64,000 bases of DNA, taken from an uncultured Clostridia bacterium (GTDB lineage Bacteria > Bacillota > Clostridia > Lachnospirales > Anaerotignaceae). The notes below the pieces were generated by a model. The model was not told where the DNA came from. It worked only from the letters and a program-made list of their open reading frames with translations, and searched no databases. Below are positions 17,629-28,591 of the stretch, one piece after another. The DNA lies in contig CALWGF010000004.1 in the NCBI GenBank assembly GCA_944379995.1, forward strand, positions 62,001-126,000. The letters are read 5' to 3'. How positions within the stretch are numbered: position 1 is the first letter of the stretch; every line of letters starts with the position of its first letter. The position numbers and the translations under genes are program-made.

Positions 17629-19134
17629 TTACTGTAAAGGTTTCATTGTTGGGAAGAAAAGTACATCTCTTATAGATACTGATTCTGTAAGAAGCATTAC
17701 CATTCTATCAACACCAATTCCAAGACCACCTGTTGGAGGCATACCATATTCGAGAGCTGTCATAAAGTCTTCATCTATCATATTAGCCTCATCATCACCA
17801 GCAGCTCTTAAAGCTTCCTGATGTTCAAAACGTTTTCTTTGGTCAATAGGGTCATTAAGTTCTGAATAAGCATTTCCATATTCACGACCTACAATGAAAA
17901 GTTCAAAACGTTCTGTAAATTCTGGTTTTTCTGGTTTTCTCTTTGTAAGAGGAGAAATCTCAACAGGGTAATCCATAATAAATGTTGGCTGTATAAGATT
18001 TTCTTCAACAAATTCTTCAAAGAAAAGATTTAATATATCACCTTTTGTATGATGTTTTTCATATTCAACATGTTTTTCATCAGCTATTTTTTTAGCTGCT
18101 TCTGTGTCAGGAATTTCATCAAAGTCAACACCTGTAAATTTCTTTACAGCATCAACCATTGTAAGTCTTTCAAAGTCTTTTCCAAGGTCAATTTCGTGTC
18201 CACCATAATTTACTGTTGTTTTTCCAAGCACATTTTGTGCAACTGTTTTGAAAAGGTCTTCAGTAAGTTCCATCATTCCTTTATAATCTGTATATGCCTG
18301 ATAAAGTTCTATTTCTGTAAATTCTGGATTATGTCTTATAGACATACCTTCATTTCTGAATACACGACCGATTTCATATACTCTTTCAAATCCACCTACA
18401 ATAAGTCTTTTTAATGGAAGTTCAAGAGCAATTCTAAGATACATATCAATATCAAGTGTATTGTGATGTGTTATGAAAGGTCTTGCAGAAGCACCACCCG
18501 GTATTGTCTGGAGTACAGGTGTTTCAACTTCAAGGAACCCTCTGTTATCAAGGAATTTTCTTATTTCTTTGATAATAGCTGAACGTTTAAGGAATGTATC
18601 TTTTACTTCAGGATTTACAATAAGGTCTGTATATCTCTGACGATAACGAATTTCTTGGTCTTTAAGTCCATGATATTTTTCTGGTAAAATTTGAAGGCTT
18701 TTTGAAAGAAGTGTAACTTCTGTTGCATGAACTGAAATTTCACCTGTTTTTGTTTTAAATACAGTTCCTTTTATACCTACAATATCACCGATGTCATATT
18801 TTTTAAAGTCAGCATAGTTTTCATCACCAATGTCATTTCTACTTACATAGCTTTGCATATTTCCGTTTCTATCCTGAATATTACAGAAAGATGCTTTACC
18901 CATAATTCTTTTTGACATAAGTCTTCCGGCAATAGATACTTCTTTACCTTCAAGTTCTTCAAACTCTGCACGAATTTCATCACTATGTTTTGTTACATCA
19001 TATTTTACAATTTGGAAAGGGTCTTTTCCCTCAGCCTGAAGTTTTTCAAGTTTTTCACGTCTTATTTTTATAAGTTCGTTTACCTCTTCTTGAGTCATCT
19101 GAATTTCTTCTTTTGTATCGTTATTCTGTGACAC
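17629..19134 (-). CDS. lysS: Lysyl-tRNA synthetase (class II)
   Basis: The 501-residue enzyme charges tRNA-Lys. It has an N-terminal OB-fold anticodon domain ([19 protein letters not shown], about residue 65), class II motif 2 ([19 protein letters not shown], about 262) and motif 3 ([13 protein letters not shown], about 475). Full length. It follows greA by 35 bases, a gene order seen widely in Firmicutes. No T-box is visible. Confidence 0.97.
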   Translation of the reverse strand: MSQNNDTKEEIQMTQEEVNELIKIRREKLEKLQAEGKDPFQIVKYDVTKHSDEIRAEFEELEGKEVSIAGRLMSKRIMGKASFCNIQDRNGNMQSYVSRNDIGDENYADFKKYDIGDIVGIKGTVFKTKTGEISVHATEVTLLSKSLQILPEKYHGLKDQEIRYRQRYTDLIVNPEVKDTFLKRSAIIKEIRKFLDNRGFLEVETPVLQTIPGGASARPFITHHNTLDIDMYLRIALELPLKRLIVGGFERVYEIGRVFRNEGMSIRHNPEFTEIELYQAYTDYKGMMELTEDLFKTVAQNVLGKTTVNYGGHEIDLGKDFERLTMVDAVKKFTGVDFDEIPDTEAAKKIADEKHVEYEKHHTKGDILNLFFEEFVEENLIQPTFIMDYPVEISPLTKRKPEKPEFTERFELFIVGREYGNAYSELNDPIDQRKRFEHQEALRAAGDDEANMIDEDFMTALEYGMPPTGGLGIGVDRMVMLLTESVSIRDVLFFPTMKPLQ

Positions 19135-19169
19135 TTCTTTTTCCTCCTAACCGAATTTACAAACAACAA

Positions 19170-19649
19170 TTAGTTCTTTTTAATTTCAATAACTTTAAAT
19201 TCAACTATACCTGATGGAGCTTCAATAGAAATTGTTTCTCCTACTTTATGTCCTAAAAGTCCTAAACCAACAGGAGATTCATTTGAAATTCTACCTTCCA
19301 TAGGGTCAGCTTCAGCAGAACCTACAATAGCATATTCAACTTCTTCATCAAACTCTATATCATAAAGTTTAACGCGGCTACCTACTGTTATAACATCATT
19401 TGAAAGTTCATCATCATCAATAACTTCTGCATTACGAAGCATTTTTTCAAGTACAACAATACGAGCTTCAATTTCAGCCTGTTCTTCTTTTGCAGCATCA
19501 TATTCAGCATTTTCGGAAAGGTCACCCTGTCCTCTTGCTTCTTTAATTTTTTCAGCAACTTCTTTTCTTCTTACGACCTTTAAGTTTTCGAGTTCATCTT
19601 CCATTTTCTTAAGACCGTCATATGTTAAAACTACTTTCTTTTCAGCCAA
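19170..19649 (-). CDS. greA: Transcription elongation factor GreA
   Basis: The protein is 159 residues, the normal GreA length. The N-terminal coiled coil carries the [15 protein letters not shown] signature (about residue 45), and a C-terminal FKBP-like domain follows. It rescues backtracked RNA polymerase by stimulating transcript cleavage. The frame opens at a GTG (19658) that lies within the AGGAG ribosome site. The TTG at 19649 gives the expected N-terminus ([12 protein letters not shown]) with eight-base spacing. Confidence 0.95.
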   Translation of the reverse strand: MAEKKVVLTYDGLKKMEDELENLKVVRRKEVAEKIKEARGQGDLSENAEYDAAKEEQAEIEARIVVLEKMLRNAEVIDDDELSNDVITVGSRVKLYDIEFDEEVEYAIVGSAEADPMEGRISNESPVGLGLLGHKVGETISIEAPSGIVEFKVIEIKKN

Positions 19650-19702
19650 TATAATCACTCCTCATTTTAATTTAGGGTTTATTTTACCCATTAAATTCTA
19701 AA

Positions 19703-19730
19703 AACGAAAAATCAAAAAAGCTTTTTCGTT
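19703..19730 (-). terminator. Terminator after the unknown gene upstream of greA
   Basis: A 9-bp stem (19703-19711 with 19722-19730) followed by TTT on the minus strand, between the gene ending at 19838 and greA. Confidence 0.6.
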
Positions 19731-19837
19731 GCATTAAAACATTAAATTGAATTATACCCAAAACTATTGATATTGTCAACATATCAACAGGCTATAACCC
19801 TTGATAAATCACAGTTTCATCATTTTTTATAACAATT

Positions 19838-20749
19838 TTACAATATATTTTTATCCATAAAATAAAGTGATGATACATGTGCATTTTCGTCTTTTAAAAC
19901 AGAATATGCTTCATAAAAATCTTCATATATATCAAAATATTTTCTGAAAATTTTATTTTCATCATATTTTTTAGCTTCATAAAGTGAAGATTTAAAAAAT
20001 CCTGTATCCGTTTTTATACCTATTCCATCAACAATTAACATATCTTCTCTTTTTCTGATTATTCTTAAAGATTTTCCATGATTTTTTACAATATCTATGT
20101 ATACACTATTTCTTTTGTAATAATAATCTTGATTTTCCATATCACTGCTACAATTCATAATTACATCAGCATCTTTTAAAATTTGATTTTTAGGATTTGA
20201 AAATGTATTTATTATAAGACCTCTTTCACTTTCTGCAAATTCTTTTATTTCATCAAAAAAATATTCTCTATCTGTTAACACAGAAAGATAATTTACATTT
20301 TCAACAAGAGATTTTAAACATATATCAGTAAATTTTTCATTTCCATCAATAACAACAAACTCTGATTTTTGAATATCTTTATTTTTAATTTTAAGACACT
20401 TTTTAGCTGTTTCAAATGCCATAAGAGAATTTATTGTTCTTCCTCTAAAAACATTTACAGGGCTATAAAAAACATCATCTTCTGGTAATACAACACCTGT
20501 TATATCAAATTCATTAAGTTTTTCTAATGTATTATATATTGTGTTATACCATTTTTCATAATTACTCTTTTTTTCACCATAAACAAGAGGTAATGTAATA
20601 TATAAAATATCATCATTTTCATTTTTTTCACTTAAAAAAGGTCTATATTTTTTAATAATAAAATCCCTAAATTTTTCAGGGATTTTATCATAAAATGGTA
20701 AAAATCTCTTTTTATCATTATTTTTCATATACATTAAAACACCAATCAT
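19838..20749 (-). CDS. Unrecognised protein, possible Rossmann-like fold
   Basis: This cytoplasmic protein is about 303 residues. The start at 20749 (MIGVLMYMKNND) follows GGAG by seven bases. The longer frame to 20809 is rejected because this ribosome site lies inside it. Residues 145-260 alternate strand and helix in a way that suggests a nucleotide-binding domain (KSEFVVIDGNEKFTDIC, VNYLSVLTDREY, DADVIMNCSSD), recalling amino-acid or shikimate dehydrogenases. The glycine-rich loop is degenerate. It lies directly downstream of dusB in the coaX-dusB-greA-lysS neighbourhood. Confidence 0.7.
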   Translation of the reverse strand: MIGVLMYMKNNDKKRFLPFYDKIPEKFRDFIIKKYRPFLSEKNENDDILYITLPLVYGEKKSNYEKWYNTIYNTLEKLNEFDITGVVLPEDDVFYSPVNVFRGRTINSLMAFETAKKCLKIKNKDIQKSEFVVIDGNEKFTDICLKSLVENVNYLSVLTDREYFFDEIKEFAESERGLIINTFSNPKNQILKDADVIMNCSSDMENQDYYYKRNSVYIDIVKNHGKSLRIIRKREDMLIVDGIGIKTDTGFFKSSLYEAKKYDENKIFRKYFDIYEDFYEAYSVLKDENAHVSSLYFMDKNIL

Positions 20750-20799
20750 ACTATCACTCCAAAAAGGTTTTTTTAAAGTATATGAAATAAATTCAATTA

Positions 20800-21759
20800 T
20801 TATCTGCAAAGTTTTTCATAAAGAAGTTTTTCCATTTCTTCATATGTTTCAGCCATATTAATTTTGCCTCTAAGCTCTGCTGCACCAGCACAACCTTTTA
20901 TATACCAAGATATATGTTTTCTCATTTCTCTTACGCCTATATACTCACCTTTATAGTCTATTAGCATTTTTGCATGTCTTAATGCCTTATCAACTTTTTC
21001 TTTTGGAGTAGGCTCAGGGAGAATTTCTCCTGTTTCCATATAATGTATTATTCTTTTAAATATCCAAGGATTTCCCTGTGCTCCTCTGCCAACCATTATT
21101 GCATCACAACCTGTATAGTCAAACATTCTTTTTGCATCTTCTGGTGTATTTATATCACCATTACCTATAACAGGTATTGAAACTGCATTTTTAACAGATT
21201 TTATAATATCCCAATCAGCTTTTCCGCTGTAATATTGTTCTCTTGTTCTTCCATGAACAGCAACTGCTGCTGCACCGTTTTTTTCTGCTATTTTTGCTAT
21301 TTCAACAGCATTTATATGGTCATCATCAAAACCTTTTCTAAATTTTATTGTAACAGGCTTTTTCTGTGATGTTACAAGAGAATGTACTATTTCTCCAACT
21401 CTTTCTGGATTAAGTGTTAAAGCACTTCCCTCACCGTTTTTTACTATTTTAGGAGCAGGACAGCCCATATTAACATCAATTATATCTATGTTATAAGGCT
21501 CTATTTTTTTTGCCATAGCACCAAGTATTTCAGGGTCACTTCCAAAAAGCTGTACTGCAACTGGTCTTTCTTTTTCATCAACTTCAAGAAGTTTTTCTGT
21601 ATTTTTACTACCATAAAGTATTCCTTTTGCACTTACCATTTCAGAGTATACAAGACCACAACCCATTTCTTTGCAAAGTATACGAAAAGGAAGGTCTGTA
21701 ACTCCTGCCATAGGTGCAAGGAATATATTATTTTCAAGTTCAATATTTCCTATTTTCAT
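20800..21759 (-). CDS. dusB: tRNA-dihydrouridine synthase (DusB type)
   Basis: The product is about 319 residues. This FMN enzyme reduces uridines in the tRNA D-loop. It has the N-terminal flavin barrel signature [12 protein letters not shown] (about 17), the catalytic cysteine in [17 protein letters not shown] (about 98), [11 protein letters not shown] (about 168) and GNGDI (about 200). The ATG at 21759 follows AGGAG, and the frame extends seven codons further without a ribosome site. Neighbours are typical for Firmicutes (coaX upstream). Confidence 0.95.
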   Translation of the reverse strand: MKIGNIELENNIFLAPMAGVTDLPFRILCKEMGCGLVYSEMVSAKGILYGSKNTEKLLEVDEKERPVAVQLFGSDPEILGAMAKKIEPYNIDIIDVNMGCPAPKIVKNGEGSALTLNPERVGEIVHSLVTSQKKPVTIKFRKGFDDDHINAVEIAKIAEKNGAAAVAVHGRTREQYYSGKADWDIIKSVKNAVSIPVIGNGDINTPEDAKRMFDYTGCDAIMVGRGAQGNPWIFKRIIHYMETGEILPEPTPKEKVDKALRHAKMLIDYKGEYIGVREMRKHISWYIKGCAGAAELRGKINMAETYEEMEKLLYEKLCR

Positions 21760-21786
21760 ATTTTTTCTCCTATCAATCACTTAAAA

Positions 21787-21811
21787 ACCACCGAAAATAA
21801 ATTTCGGTGGT
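21787..21811 (-). terminator. Terminator after the coaX pair
   Basis: A 10-bp perfect stem (21787-21796 with 21802-21811) followed by TTTTT on the minus strand, between coaX and dusB. Confidence 0.88.
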
Positions 21812-21821
21812 AAATTATTTG

Positions 21822-22592
21822 TTATTTTTTATTCTTGTTATAAAGTATTCTTAAACCTTCAAGTGTAAGCACAGGATTTAATATATCAAATATTTCTCCA
21901 TCAGGGTCAATCACTTTTGCAAGTCCTCCTGTTGCTATAACTTTTGCATCAGGTATATTAAGTTCTTTTTTAAGTTCATTTATAATATATATACTTTGTC
22001 CTATATGACCAAAAACAAGACCCGCTTGTATACTTCCAACTGTATTTTTTGTTACTATTGATTCTGGCTTTCTTATTTCTACTTTAGGAAGCTTTGCTGC
22101 TTTTCTATAAAGTGCATCAGAGCAAATCTGTATACCCGGAGATATAAAACCTGTTACAAACTCACTATCACGACCTAAAACATCAAATGTATTGGCTGTT
22201 CCATAATCAATTACTATTGCAGGTCCTCCATAAAGCTCTTTTGCTGCAACAAGATTAACTATTCTGTCTGCACCAACAGCTTTAGGATTATCTTGTCTTA
22301 TTTTTATTCCTGTTTTCATACCTGAGCCAACTATCATTGGCTCAATATTAAAATACTTTCTTATACCTTGAACAAGAGAATACATAATATTAGGTACAAC
22401 AGAAGAAATTATTACATCATTTACATTCTCTGCCAAAACATCTGAGTTATCTAAAAGAGAATGTATAAGTATTCCTGTTTCATCAGATGTTCTATTATTT
22501 CCTGTTGTTATTCTCCAGCTTTTTATAAGTTTATCATCATCATAAACACCAAGTACTGTGTTTGTGTTGCCTACATCTACTACTAAAAGCAT
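21822..22592 (-). CDS. coaX: Type III pantothenate kinase (canonical copy)
   Basis: The 256-residue ASKHA-fold kinase performs the first step of coenzyme A synthesis. All key motifs are intact: the N-terminal phosphate loop DVGNTNTVLG (residues 5-14), GADR (about 103), IDYGTANTFD (about 122) and ATGGLA near 226. It is the downstream member of a tandem pair with the next gene (15-base gap). This copy retains the family's conserved residues and is probably the active pantothenate kinase. Confidence 0.95.
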   Translation of the reverse strand: MLLVVDVGNTNTVLGVYDDDKLIKSWRITTGNNRTSDETGILIHSLLDNSDVLAENVNDVIISSVVPNIMYSLVQGIRKYFNIEPMIVGSGMKTGIKIRQDNPKAVGADRIVNLVAAKELYGGPAIVIDYGTANTFDVLGRDSEFVTGFISPGIQICSDALYRKAAKLPKVEIRKPESIVTKNTVGSIQAGLVFGHIGQSIYIINELKKELNIPDAKVIATGGLAKVIDPDGEIFDILNPVLTLEGLRILYNKNKK

Positions 22593-22607
22593 TTTATGCT
22601 ACACTCC

Positions 22608-23393
22608 TCAAATTTTAGATTTATCTTTTGCATTTTTCTCATAAAGTATTCTAAGACCTTTAAGAGTAAGATATGGGTCTAAAACATCAAATATAGTTCC
22701 ATCAGGGTCAATTACTCTTGCAAGTCCTCCTGTTGCTATAACTTTTAAATCTTTCATATTAAGCTCTTTTTTTATTTTTTCTATTATGTAAACAGTTTCG
22801 CCTATATGACCAAAAACAAGTCCAGCTTGTATACTACCAACTGTATTTTTAACCATTACTGTTTTAGGTTTTTTTATAGCAATTTTAGGAAGCTGTGCAG
22901 CCCTTTCATAAAGTGCATCAGCACAAACCTGTATACCCGGAGCAGTTATACCTGTTATAAATTCACCGTTTTTATCCAATACATCAAATGTTGTTGCTGT
23001 ACTATAATCAATTACCATTACAGGACCTTTATATATTTCATTTGCGGCAACAAGATTTACTATTCTATCAGAACCCATTTCTCTTGGATTATCCATATTT
23101 AATTTTATACCTGTTTCCATATTTGGATTTACAATCATAGGTGTTATATTAAAATATCTTTTTATACCTTGTATAATAGAATACATTATATCAGGAACAA
23201 CAGAAGAAATTATTACATCAGTAACGCTATCTGCTGAAACTTCTGAATAATCAAAAAGAGAATGTATAAACTGACCTGTTTCATCAGCAGTTCTTGTATT
23301 TGTTGTTGTCATTCTCCATCTAGCTATAAGTTCTTTACCATCATAAACTCCAAGTACGGAATTTGTATTTCCTATATCAATAACAAGAATCAA
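22608..23393 (-). CDS. Second type III pantothenate kinase-like protein (divergent tandem copy)
   Basis: The paralogue is about 261 residues, and most positions match its neighbour. The start is TTG at 23393, seven bases after GGAAG, giving MILVIDIGNTNSVLG. The phosphate loop is kept, but two motifs conserved in CoaX differ: GADR is GSDR, and DYGTA is DYSTA. These lie around the pantothenate/ATP pocket, so activity or substrate may have changed. A tandem duplication followed by divergence is the simplest reading. Confidence 0.9.
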   Translation of the reverse strand: MILVIDIGNTNSVLGVYDGKELIARWRMTTTNTRTADETGQFIHSLFDYSEVSADSVTDVIISSVVPDIMYSIIQGIKRYFNITPMIVNPNMETGIKLNMDNPREMGSDRIVNLVAANEIYKGPVMVIDYSTATTFDVLDKNGEFITGITAPGIQVCADALYERAAQLPKIAIKKPKTVMVKNTVGSIQAGLVFGHIGETVYIIEKIKKELNMKDLKVIATGGLARVIDPDGTIFDVLDPYLTLKGLRILYEKNAKDKSKI

Positions 23394-23421
23394 ATTAACA
23401 CTTCCTTTTATTTCAAAAAAA

Positions 23422-23455
23422 CGGCAGAACAAAGATAATTTTCTTCGTTCTGTCG
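23422..23455 (-). terminator. Terminator after the birA unit
   Basis: A 14-base imperfect stem (23422-23435 with 23442-23455) followed by seven T on the minus strand. It separates birA and its partner from the coaX pair. Confidence 0.8.
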
Positions 23456-23538
23456 CTTATATCCAGTCTTAATACATTATATCAATAAATGTATATATTA
23501 CAATATTTTTTTAAAAATTTAAAAACAAAAAATTAATT

Positions 23539-23892
23539 TTATTCACTTTGAAGAAGTTCAGCTTTTATACTTTCTCCTTTGTCTGTTTTATATATAAGAT
23601 ACCATAATCTTAAAGCGTTCAAAAGCTCTTTTTCTTTTCTCTGTATTGCTTTTATTTCAAGCTCTGCCCCAATATCATCAAAATTAAAATCATCTTCAGC
23701 TTTTACAGTTTCAAAATATACATTTCCTTCTTCATCGAATTTCATTATAAATGTACAACATAATTTTTCTGCAAGTGTTACACATATTATTTGTATATCT
23801 TCTTTAATTGATTGGGGAATACCATCATATTCTCCAGAAAAATAAAATTTTTGTTTTTCCCAACTTGCCGCAGCTATTACGTTTTCTTCCAT
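23539..23892 (-). CDS. Small conserved-looking protein next to birA (possibly DUF6145)
   Basis: The 117-residue soluble protein starts MEENVIAAASWEKQKFYFSG after AAGGAG. The C-terminal half is helical and charged (AIQRKEKELLNALRLWYLIYK). The gene follows birA by four bases, so it is cotranscribed. I believe clostridial proteins of this kind are called DUF6145, but that is from memory and unchecked. Function unknown. Confidence 0.65.
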   Translation of the reverse strand: MEENVIAAASWEKQKFYFSGEYDGIPQSIKEDIQIICVTLAEKLCCTFIMKFDEEGNVYFETVKAEDDFNFDDIGAELEIKAIQRKEKELLNALRLWYLIYKTDKGESIKAELLQSE

Positions 23893-23895
23893 ATT

Positions 23896-24861
23896 TTATC
23901 TCCTTCTTACAGAAACTTCACCTGAAAATACAACTTCTCTTTTGCCATTTTCACGTTCCACAATAAGCTCACCTTCATCTGTTATGCCTATTCCTGTGGC
24001 TTTATAAGTTTCTTTTCCTATTACGTTTATTTCTCTATTTATTGTATTACAAAGACTTTCGTATTCATCTTTAAATATTTTAAAATTACTTTCATTTACA
24101 TATTGTAAATAATATTTTTCAAAATCTTTTAAAACTTCATTAAGAAGTATTTTTCTTTGTATACTATGATTGCACTCCATTTTAAGAGATGTAGCAACAT
24201 CAGAAAGTTCTTCTGGAAATTCTTCTGTATTTACATTTATACCTATACCAACAACAACATAATTTATTTTCTGTATTTCAGAACTCATTTCTGTAAGTAT
24301 ACCACATATTTTTCTATCATTAATCATAACATCATTAGGCCATTTTATAGAAACGTCAAGACCTGTAACACGTCTTGCAGCTTTACAAACACAAAGACCA
24401 GCAATTAATGTAAGCATAGGAGCTTTTCTTGGGTCTATATCAGGCTTTAAAAGTATAGAAAACCAAAGCCCATCACCTTTTTTAGACTCCCATTTTCTGC
24501 CCATTCTACCTCTACCGCTTGTCTGAACTTCTGTAATTGCAATAGTACCTTCTGGATAGCCTTTTTCGTATGCATCTTTTATAGCATCATTTGTTGATGT
24601 AATTTCATCATAGTATAATATATTTTTACCTATAAATTCTGTATCAATAACAGAACTTAATTCCGTTTCATTAATAATATCAACATTATCAATAATATGA
24701 TAGCCTTTATTATTTACAGCTTCTATGTTATATCCTTCTTTTTTAAGTTTTGTTATAGCTTTCCATACAGCTGTTCTTGAAACTCCAAATTTTTGTCCAA
24801 TCTCTTCTCCAGAAATATAACCATCTGTATTTTTAAGCATTTCAAGTATTTTATTATGCAT
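23896..24861 (-). CDS. birA: Biotin-protein ligase / biotin operon repressor
   Basis: The bifunctional protein has 321 residues. The N-terminal winged HTH (about 1-65: GEEIGQKFGVSRTAVWKAI) should repress biotin genes. The central ligase domain has the biotin/AMP loop GRGRMGRKWES (about residue 115) and KWPNDV (about 175). A C-terminal SH3-like domain ends the chain. It attaches biotin to carboxylase carrier proteins. GGGAGGG precedes the ATG. Confidence 0.95.
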   Translation of the reverse strand: MHNKILEMLKNTDGYISGEEIGQKFGVSRTAVWKAITKLKKEGYNIEAVNNKGYHIIDNVDIINETELSSVIDTEFIGKNILYYDEITSTNDAIKDAYEKGYPEGTIAITEVQTSGRGRMGRKWESKKGDGLWFSILLKPDIDPRKAPMLTLIAGLCVCKAARRVTGLDVSIKWPNDVMINDRKICGILTEMSSEIQKINYVVVGIGINVNTEEFPEELSDVATSLKMECNHSIQRKILLNEVLKDFEKYYLQYVNESNFKIFKDEYESLCNTINREINVIGKETYKATGIGITDEGELIVERENGKREVVFSGEVSVRRR

Positions 24862-24900
24862 AAAATCCCTCCCTACAACAACGACAGATTTTTAAAAAAA

Positions 24901-24922
24901 GCGGACTTAATAATAAGCCCGC
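24901..24922 (-). terminator. Terminator after argF
   Basis: A 9-bp stem with one wobble (24901-24909 with 24914-24922) followed by seven T on the minus strand, directly after the argF stop. Confidence 0.85.
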
Positions 24923-24935
24923 AAATATATTAATA

Positions 24936-25880
24936 TCAGTCTTTAAGAGTTGCAACCATAACAGCTTTTATTGTATGCATACGGTTTTCAGCTTCATCAA
25001 ATACAACTGATTTTTCACCTTCTATAACTTCGTTTGTAACTTCATAACCTCTTACGGCTGGAAGACAATGCATAAATATTGTATCAGCATTTCCTGTTGA
25101 ATTCATAAGTTCATCATTAACTTGATAATCTTTAAGAAGTGCAACTCTTTCTTCTTTCTTATCTTCTTCACCCATTGAAATCCAAACATCTGTATATATT
25201 ACATCAGCGTTTTTAACAGCTTCTTTTACATCAGAAGTTATTGTAATTGTGCTACCACTTTCTTTTGCATATCCTTTGCATAACTCAACAAGTTTTTCTT
25301 CTGGGAAAAGACTTTCAGGTGCACCAATAGCAAAATTAAGTCCCATTTTTGCACAACCAATCATAAGGGCATTTGCCATGTTATTTCTTCCGTCACCAAC
25401 ATATACAAAGTTTATACCTTTAAGTCGTCCGAATTTTTCTTTTATAGTAAGGAAATCTGCAAGCACCTGTGTTGGGTGGTCTTCATCTGTAAGACCATTC
25501 CATACAGGAACACCACTATATTTTGCAAGTTTTTCAACTGTTTCCTGTGAAAAACCTCTAAATTCTATACCATCAAACATTCTTCCAAGAACTCTTGCTG
25601 TATCTTCAACTGTTTCTTTATGTCCAAGCTGTATATCGTCTTTTCCAAGATATTCTGGGTGAGCACCTTCATCTATTGCACCTACTGTAAAAGAACAACG
25701 TGTACGTGTTGAAGGTTTTTCAAATATAAGTGCCACATTTTTATTTAAAAGATTTTTTTCAAATATTCTTTTTTTCTTTTTTTCTTTTAAATCTTTTGCA
25801 AGGTCAACAAGATATTCTATTTCTTCACCTGTAAAATCTTTTAATGTTAAAAAACTTCTTCCCCTTAAATCTACTGACAT
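24936..25880 (-). CDS. argF: Ornithine carbamoyltransferase
   Basis: The 314-residue enzyme makes citrulline from ornithine and carbamoyl phosphate. It carries the carbamoyl-phosphate loop [10 protein letters not shown] (about residue 54), [12 protein letters not shown] (about 130) and the ornithine-site [12 protein letters not shown] (about 270). Full length, and transcribed as its own unit. No other arginine gene is nearby, so an anabolic or catabolic role cannot be decided from context. Confidence 0.95.
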   Translation of the reverse strand: MSVDLRGRSFLTLKDFTGEEIEYLVDLAKDLKEKKKKRIFEKNLLNKNVALIFEKPSTRTRCSFTVGAIDEGAHPEYLGKDDIQLGHKETVEDTARVLGRMFDGIEFRGFSQETVEKLAKYSGVPVWNGLTDEDHPTQVLADFLTIKEKFGRLKGINFVYVGDGRNNMANALMIGCAKMGLNFAIGAPESLFPEEKLVELCKGYAKESGSTITITSDVKEAVKNADVIYTDVWISMGEEDKKEERVALLKDYQVNDELMNSTGNADTIFMHCLPAVRGYEVTNEVIEGEKSVVFDEAENRMHTIKAVMVATLKD

Positions 25881-25921
25881 TTTAAATTCCCCCTAAAAAT
25901 AATTAAAAATAAATCCAAAAA

Positions 25922-25942
25922 GGGCGGAGAATAACTCCGCCC
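25922..25942 (-). terminator. Terminator after the ftsH-thioesterase unit
   Basis: A GC-rich 8-bp perfect stem (25922-25929 with 25935-25942) followed by CTTTTTGG on the minus strand. Confidence 0.82.
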
Positions 25943-25959
25943 CTTATTAACAAAATAAA

Positions 25960-26355
25960 TTATTTACCTTTGTTGTTTGCTTTTTTAAGGAACTTAGCTG
26001 TTTCAATAATAGCTCTTCCGTGTGTACCTTCACCAATTTTATCAATTTCATCATATGCTTTAACTTTGAAATTAAGCATTCTTCCGTTTACTTCAATAAC
26101 TTCAGCAACAATTCTTACTTTCATTCCAACAGGTGTTGGTGCTAAATGAGATACATTTACACTTGTACCTACTGTGTCATATCCTTCTGGAAGAACAGCT
26201 TTAACTGCATTAAGAGCAGCAGCTTCCATCCAACCAATCATAACAGGTGTAGCAAGTACTGTAACTTCACCGCTTCCAAAATGTATAGCAGTATCTGTGC
26301 TTGTTACTACTCTTTCTATTTCCATACTAATTCCGCAATTTACATTGTAATCCAT
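25960..26355 (-). CDS. Hotdog-fold thioesterase (FlK-like)
   Basis: This 131-residue single hotdog domain resembles fluoroacetyl-CoA thioesterase FlK and related clostridial thioesterases. Candidate catalytic residues follow the FlK pattern: Thr in LATPVM (about 36), Glu in GWMEAAA (about 44) and His in NVSHLAPTP (about 70). It likely hydrolyses a short acyl-CoA, and the substrate is unknown. It sits three bases after ftsH on the same strand. Confidence 0.85.
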   Translation of the reverse strand: MDYNVNCGISMEIERVVTSTDTAIHFGSGEVTVLATPVMIGWMEAAALNAVKAVLPEGYDTVGTSVNVSHLAPTPVGMKVRIVAEVIEVNGRMLNFKVKAYDEIDKIGEGTHGRAIIETAKFLKKANNKGK

Positions 26356-26358
26356 TAT

Positions 26359-28311
26359 TTATTCTCCTTCCTTATTATCATCTATATCTAAAACAGTATC
26401 ATTATTTTCAACTGCTTTTGTTTCTTCTTCAAAAATATTTACAGTTTCTTTTTCATCTTCAAAAACAAGTTCATCTTTTGAATTTGCCTCTTTAAAAAGT
26501 TTTCTAAATTCATCACCTGTTATTTTTTCTTTTTCAACAAGTATTTTTGCAGTTGCATGAAGAACATCAATATTTTCTTTTATAAGTCTTATGGCTTCAG
26601 CATATGCTGTGTCAATAATTCTTTTTACTTCTTTATCTATTGTTGCAGCAATATCTTCACCATAATTTCTTGAGTGTCCCATTTCTCTACCTATAAATAC
26701 TTCATCAGAATCACTTCCGAACTGTATAGGTCCTAAAATATCGCTCATACCATATTTTGTTACCATACTTCTTGCAAGAGCAGAAGCTCTTTCAATATCG
26801 TTTGAAGCTCCTGTTGTTATATCATCAAATATAATAAACTCAGCAGCACGACCACCAAGGAAACTTATAATATCCTGTTCCATATGTTTCTTTGTAACAT
26901 ACATTTTATCTTCACCAGGTAAAGGCATTGTATATCCTCCTGCCATACCTGTTGGTATTATTGATATACTGTGTACTGGGTCAAGCTCACTTAAAACTTC
27001 AAAGAGAATTGCATGACCACCTTCATGGTATGCAGTAATAAGTTTTTCTTTCTGAGATGTAACTCTGCTTTTCTTTTCTGTACCAATACCAACTTTTACA
27101 AATGCACTTTGTATATCAGACATTTCAATCACTTTTTTATTAGCTCTTGCAGCAAGCAAAGCAGCTTCATTTAAAAGGTTTGAAAGGTCAGCACCTGTAA
27201 ATCCTGAAGTTGTTTTTGCAACAACACTAAGGTCAACTTCTGGAGAAAGAGGTTTTCCTTTTGCATGAACTTTAAGAATAGCCTCTCTACCTTTAACATC
27301 AGGTCTACCAACATAAACCTGTCTGTCAAAACGTCCCGGTCTTAATATAGCAGGGTCAAGTATATCTGCACGGTTTGTAGCAGCAAGTACTATAACACCT
27401 TCATTAACACCAAAACCGTCCATTTCAACAAGAAGCTGGTTAAGAGTCTGTTCTCTTTCGTCATGACCACCACCAAGACCTGCTCCTCTACGACGTCCAA
27501 CAGCATCAATTTCGTCTATAAATACTATACAAGGTGAGTTTTTCTTAGCTTGTTCAAAAAGGTCTCTAACTCTTGATGCACCAACACCAACAAACATTTC
27601 AACAAAGTCAGAACCTGAAATACTAAAGAAAGGAACATATGCTTCTCCAGCAACAGCTTTTGCAAGTAAAGTTTTACCTGTACCCGGAGGTCCTACAAGG
27701 AGAACTCCTTTAGGTATTCTTGCACCCATTTGAACGAATTTTTTAGGTTCTTTAAGAAATTCTACAAGCTCTTTAAGCTCTTCTTTTTCTTCATCAAGAC
27801 CTGCAACATTTTCAAATGTTACTCTATTTTTATCATCAATATTAACTCTGGCTTTACTTTTTCCGAAGGACATCATTTTTCCTCCGCCGCCACCATTCAT
27901 TTTTTGGAACATAAATGTAAAAAGTACAACCATAAGTATAACCATTACTATTGTAGGAAGTATAGCCATTATAAGGCTTGTTTTAGGTATACTTGGAGTC
28001 TTTATATTTATAGAACCATCAGTATTTTCACTTTGTATATAGTCCATAAATGTTTCAACACTCGGAATATTTACAATAGCCTCTCTGCCATCAACAAGTT
28101 CTACTCTTGCTGTACCATAATTTGTAATTTCAGAACTATTTTGAACTTGTATTTCAACTACTTGGCCATTTTCTATGCTCTGGGTAAGGTCACTGTATGT
28201 AAATTCAACAGGTTCTTTTTGACCAAAGCTTTTGTTTGTAGCAAAAACTGCTCCAAGAATTATTACAAAAAGCAGTGCATACAAACCTATTGTAGAACCA
28301 AATTTCTTCAA
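26359..28311 (-). CDS. ftsH: ATP-dependent zinc metalloprotease FtsH
   Basis: The 650-residue membrane-anchored AAA+ protease degrades unassembled membrane and regulatory proteins. It has two N-terminal membrane helices (about 8-25 and 110-135), Walker A GPPGTGKT (about 207), Walker B FIDEID (about 266), the second region of homology ([20 protein letters not shown]) and a zinc-site HEGGH near 430. The zinc motif is usually HEAGH. The HExxH ligands are kept, so the Gly is probably neutral. The location after tilS-hpt is classic for Firmicutes. Confidence 0.97.
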   Translation of the reverse strand: MKKFGSTIGLYALLFVIILGAVFATNKSFGQKEPVEFTYSDLTQSIENGQVVEIQVQNSSEITNYGTARVELVDGREAIVNIPSVETFMDYIQSENTDGSINIKTPSIPKTSLIMAILPTIVMVILMVVLFTFMFQKMNGGGGGKMMSFGKSKARVNIDDKNRVTFENVAGLDEEKEELKELVEFLKEPKKFVQMGARIPKGVLLVGPPGTGKTLLAKAVAGEAYVPFFSISGSDFVEMFVGVGASRVRDLFEQAKKNSPCIVFIDEIDAVGRRRGAGLGGGHDEREQTLNQLLVEMDGFGVNEGVIVLAATNRADILDPAILRPGRFDRQVYVGRPDVKGREAILKVHAKGKPLSPEVDLSVVAKTTSGFTGADLSNLLNEAALLAARANKKVIEMSDIQSAFVKVGIGTEKKSRVTSQKEKLITAYHEGGHAILFEVLSELDPVHSISIIPTGMAGGYTMPLPGEDKMYVTKKHMEQDIISFLGGRAAEFIIFDDITTGASNDIERASALARSMVTKYGMSDILGPIQFGSDSDEVFIGREMGHSRNYGEDIAATIDKEVKRIIDTAYAEAIRLIKENIDVLHATAKILVEKEKITGDEFRKLFKEANSKDELVFEDEKETVNIFEEETKAVENNDTVLDIDDNKEGE

Positions 28312-28543
28312 AATTATTTCCCCTCCTAAGACTGATTTTTAAGAATGTCTTTTAATTTTAACACGTTTAATTTCTAATTGCAACTTAGAAACATACGGTT
28401 TTGAATACATTATTTCCAAGAATTCCACATGATTATAAACGTAAAATTCAATAAAAATACTTATAAATTTATAATAAATTTTAAAAACTGTATTTTTTAG
28501 CTTTTGCATACTAAATATTATTTATACATAAAAAACTAAAAAA

Positions 28544-28570
28544 GGTACAGACTTTTAAAAAATCCGTACC
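28544..28570 (-). terminator. Terminator after hpt
   Basis: Imperfect stem (outer GGTAC/GTACC, 28544-28570) followed by TTTTTT on the minus strand. The AT-rich stretch from 28312 to 28543 between hpt and ftsH holds no gene and should carry the ftsH promoter. Confidence 0.78.
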
Positions 28571-28591
28571 CAAAAACAGCAAATTTGTTTT

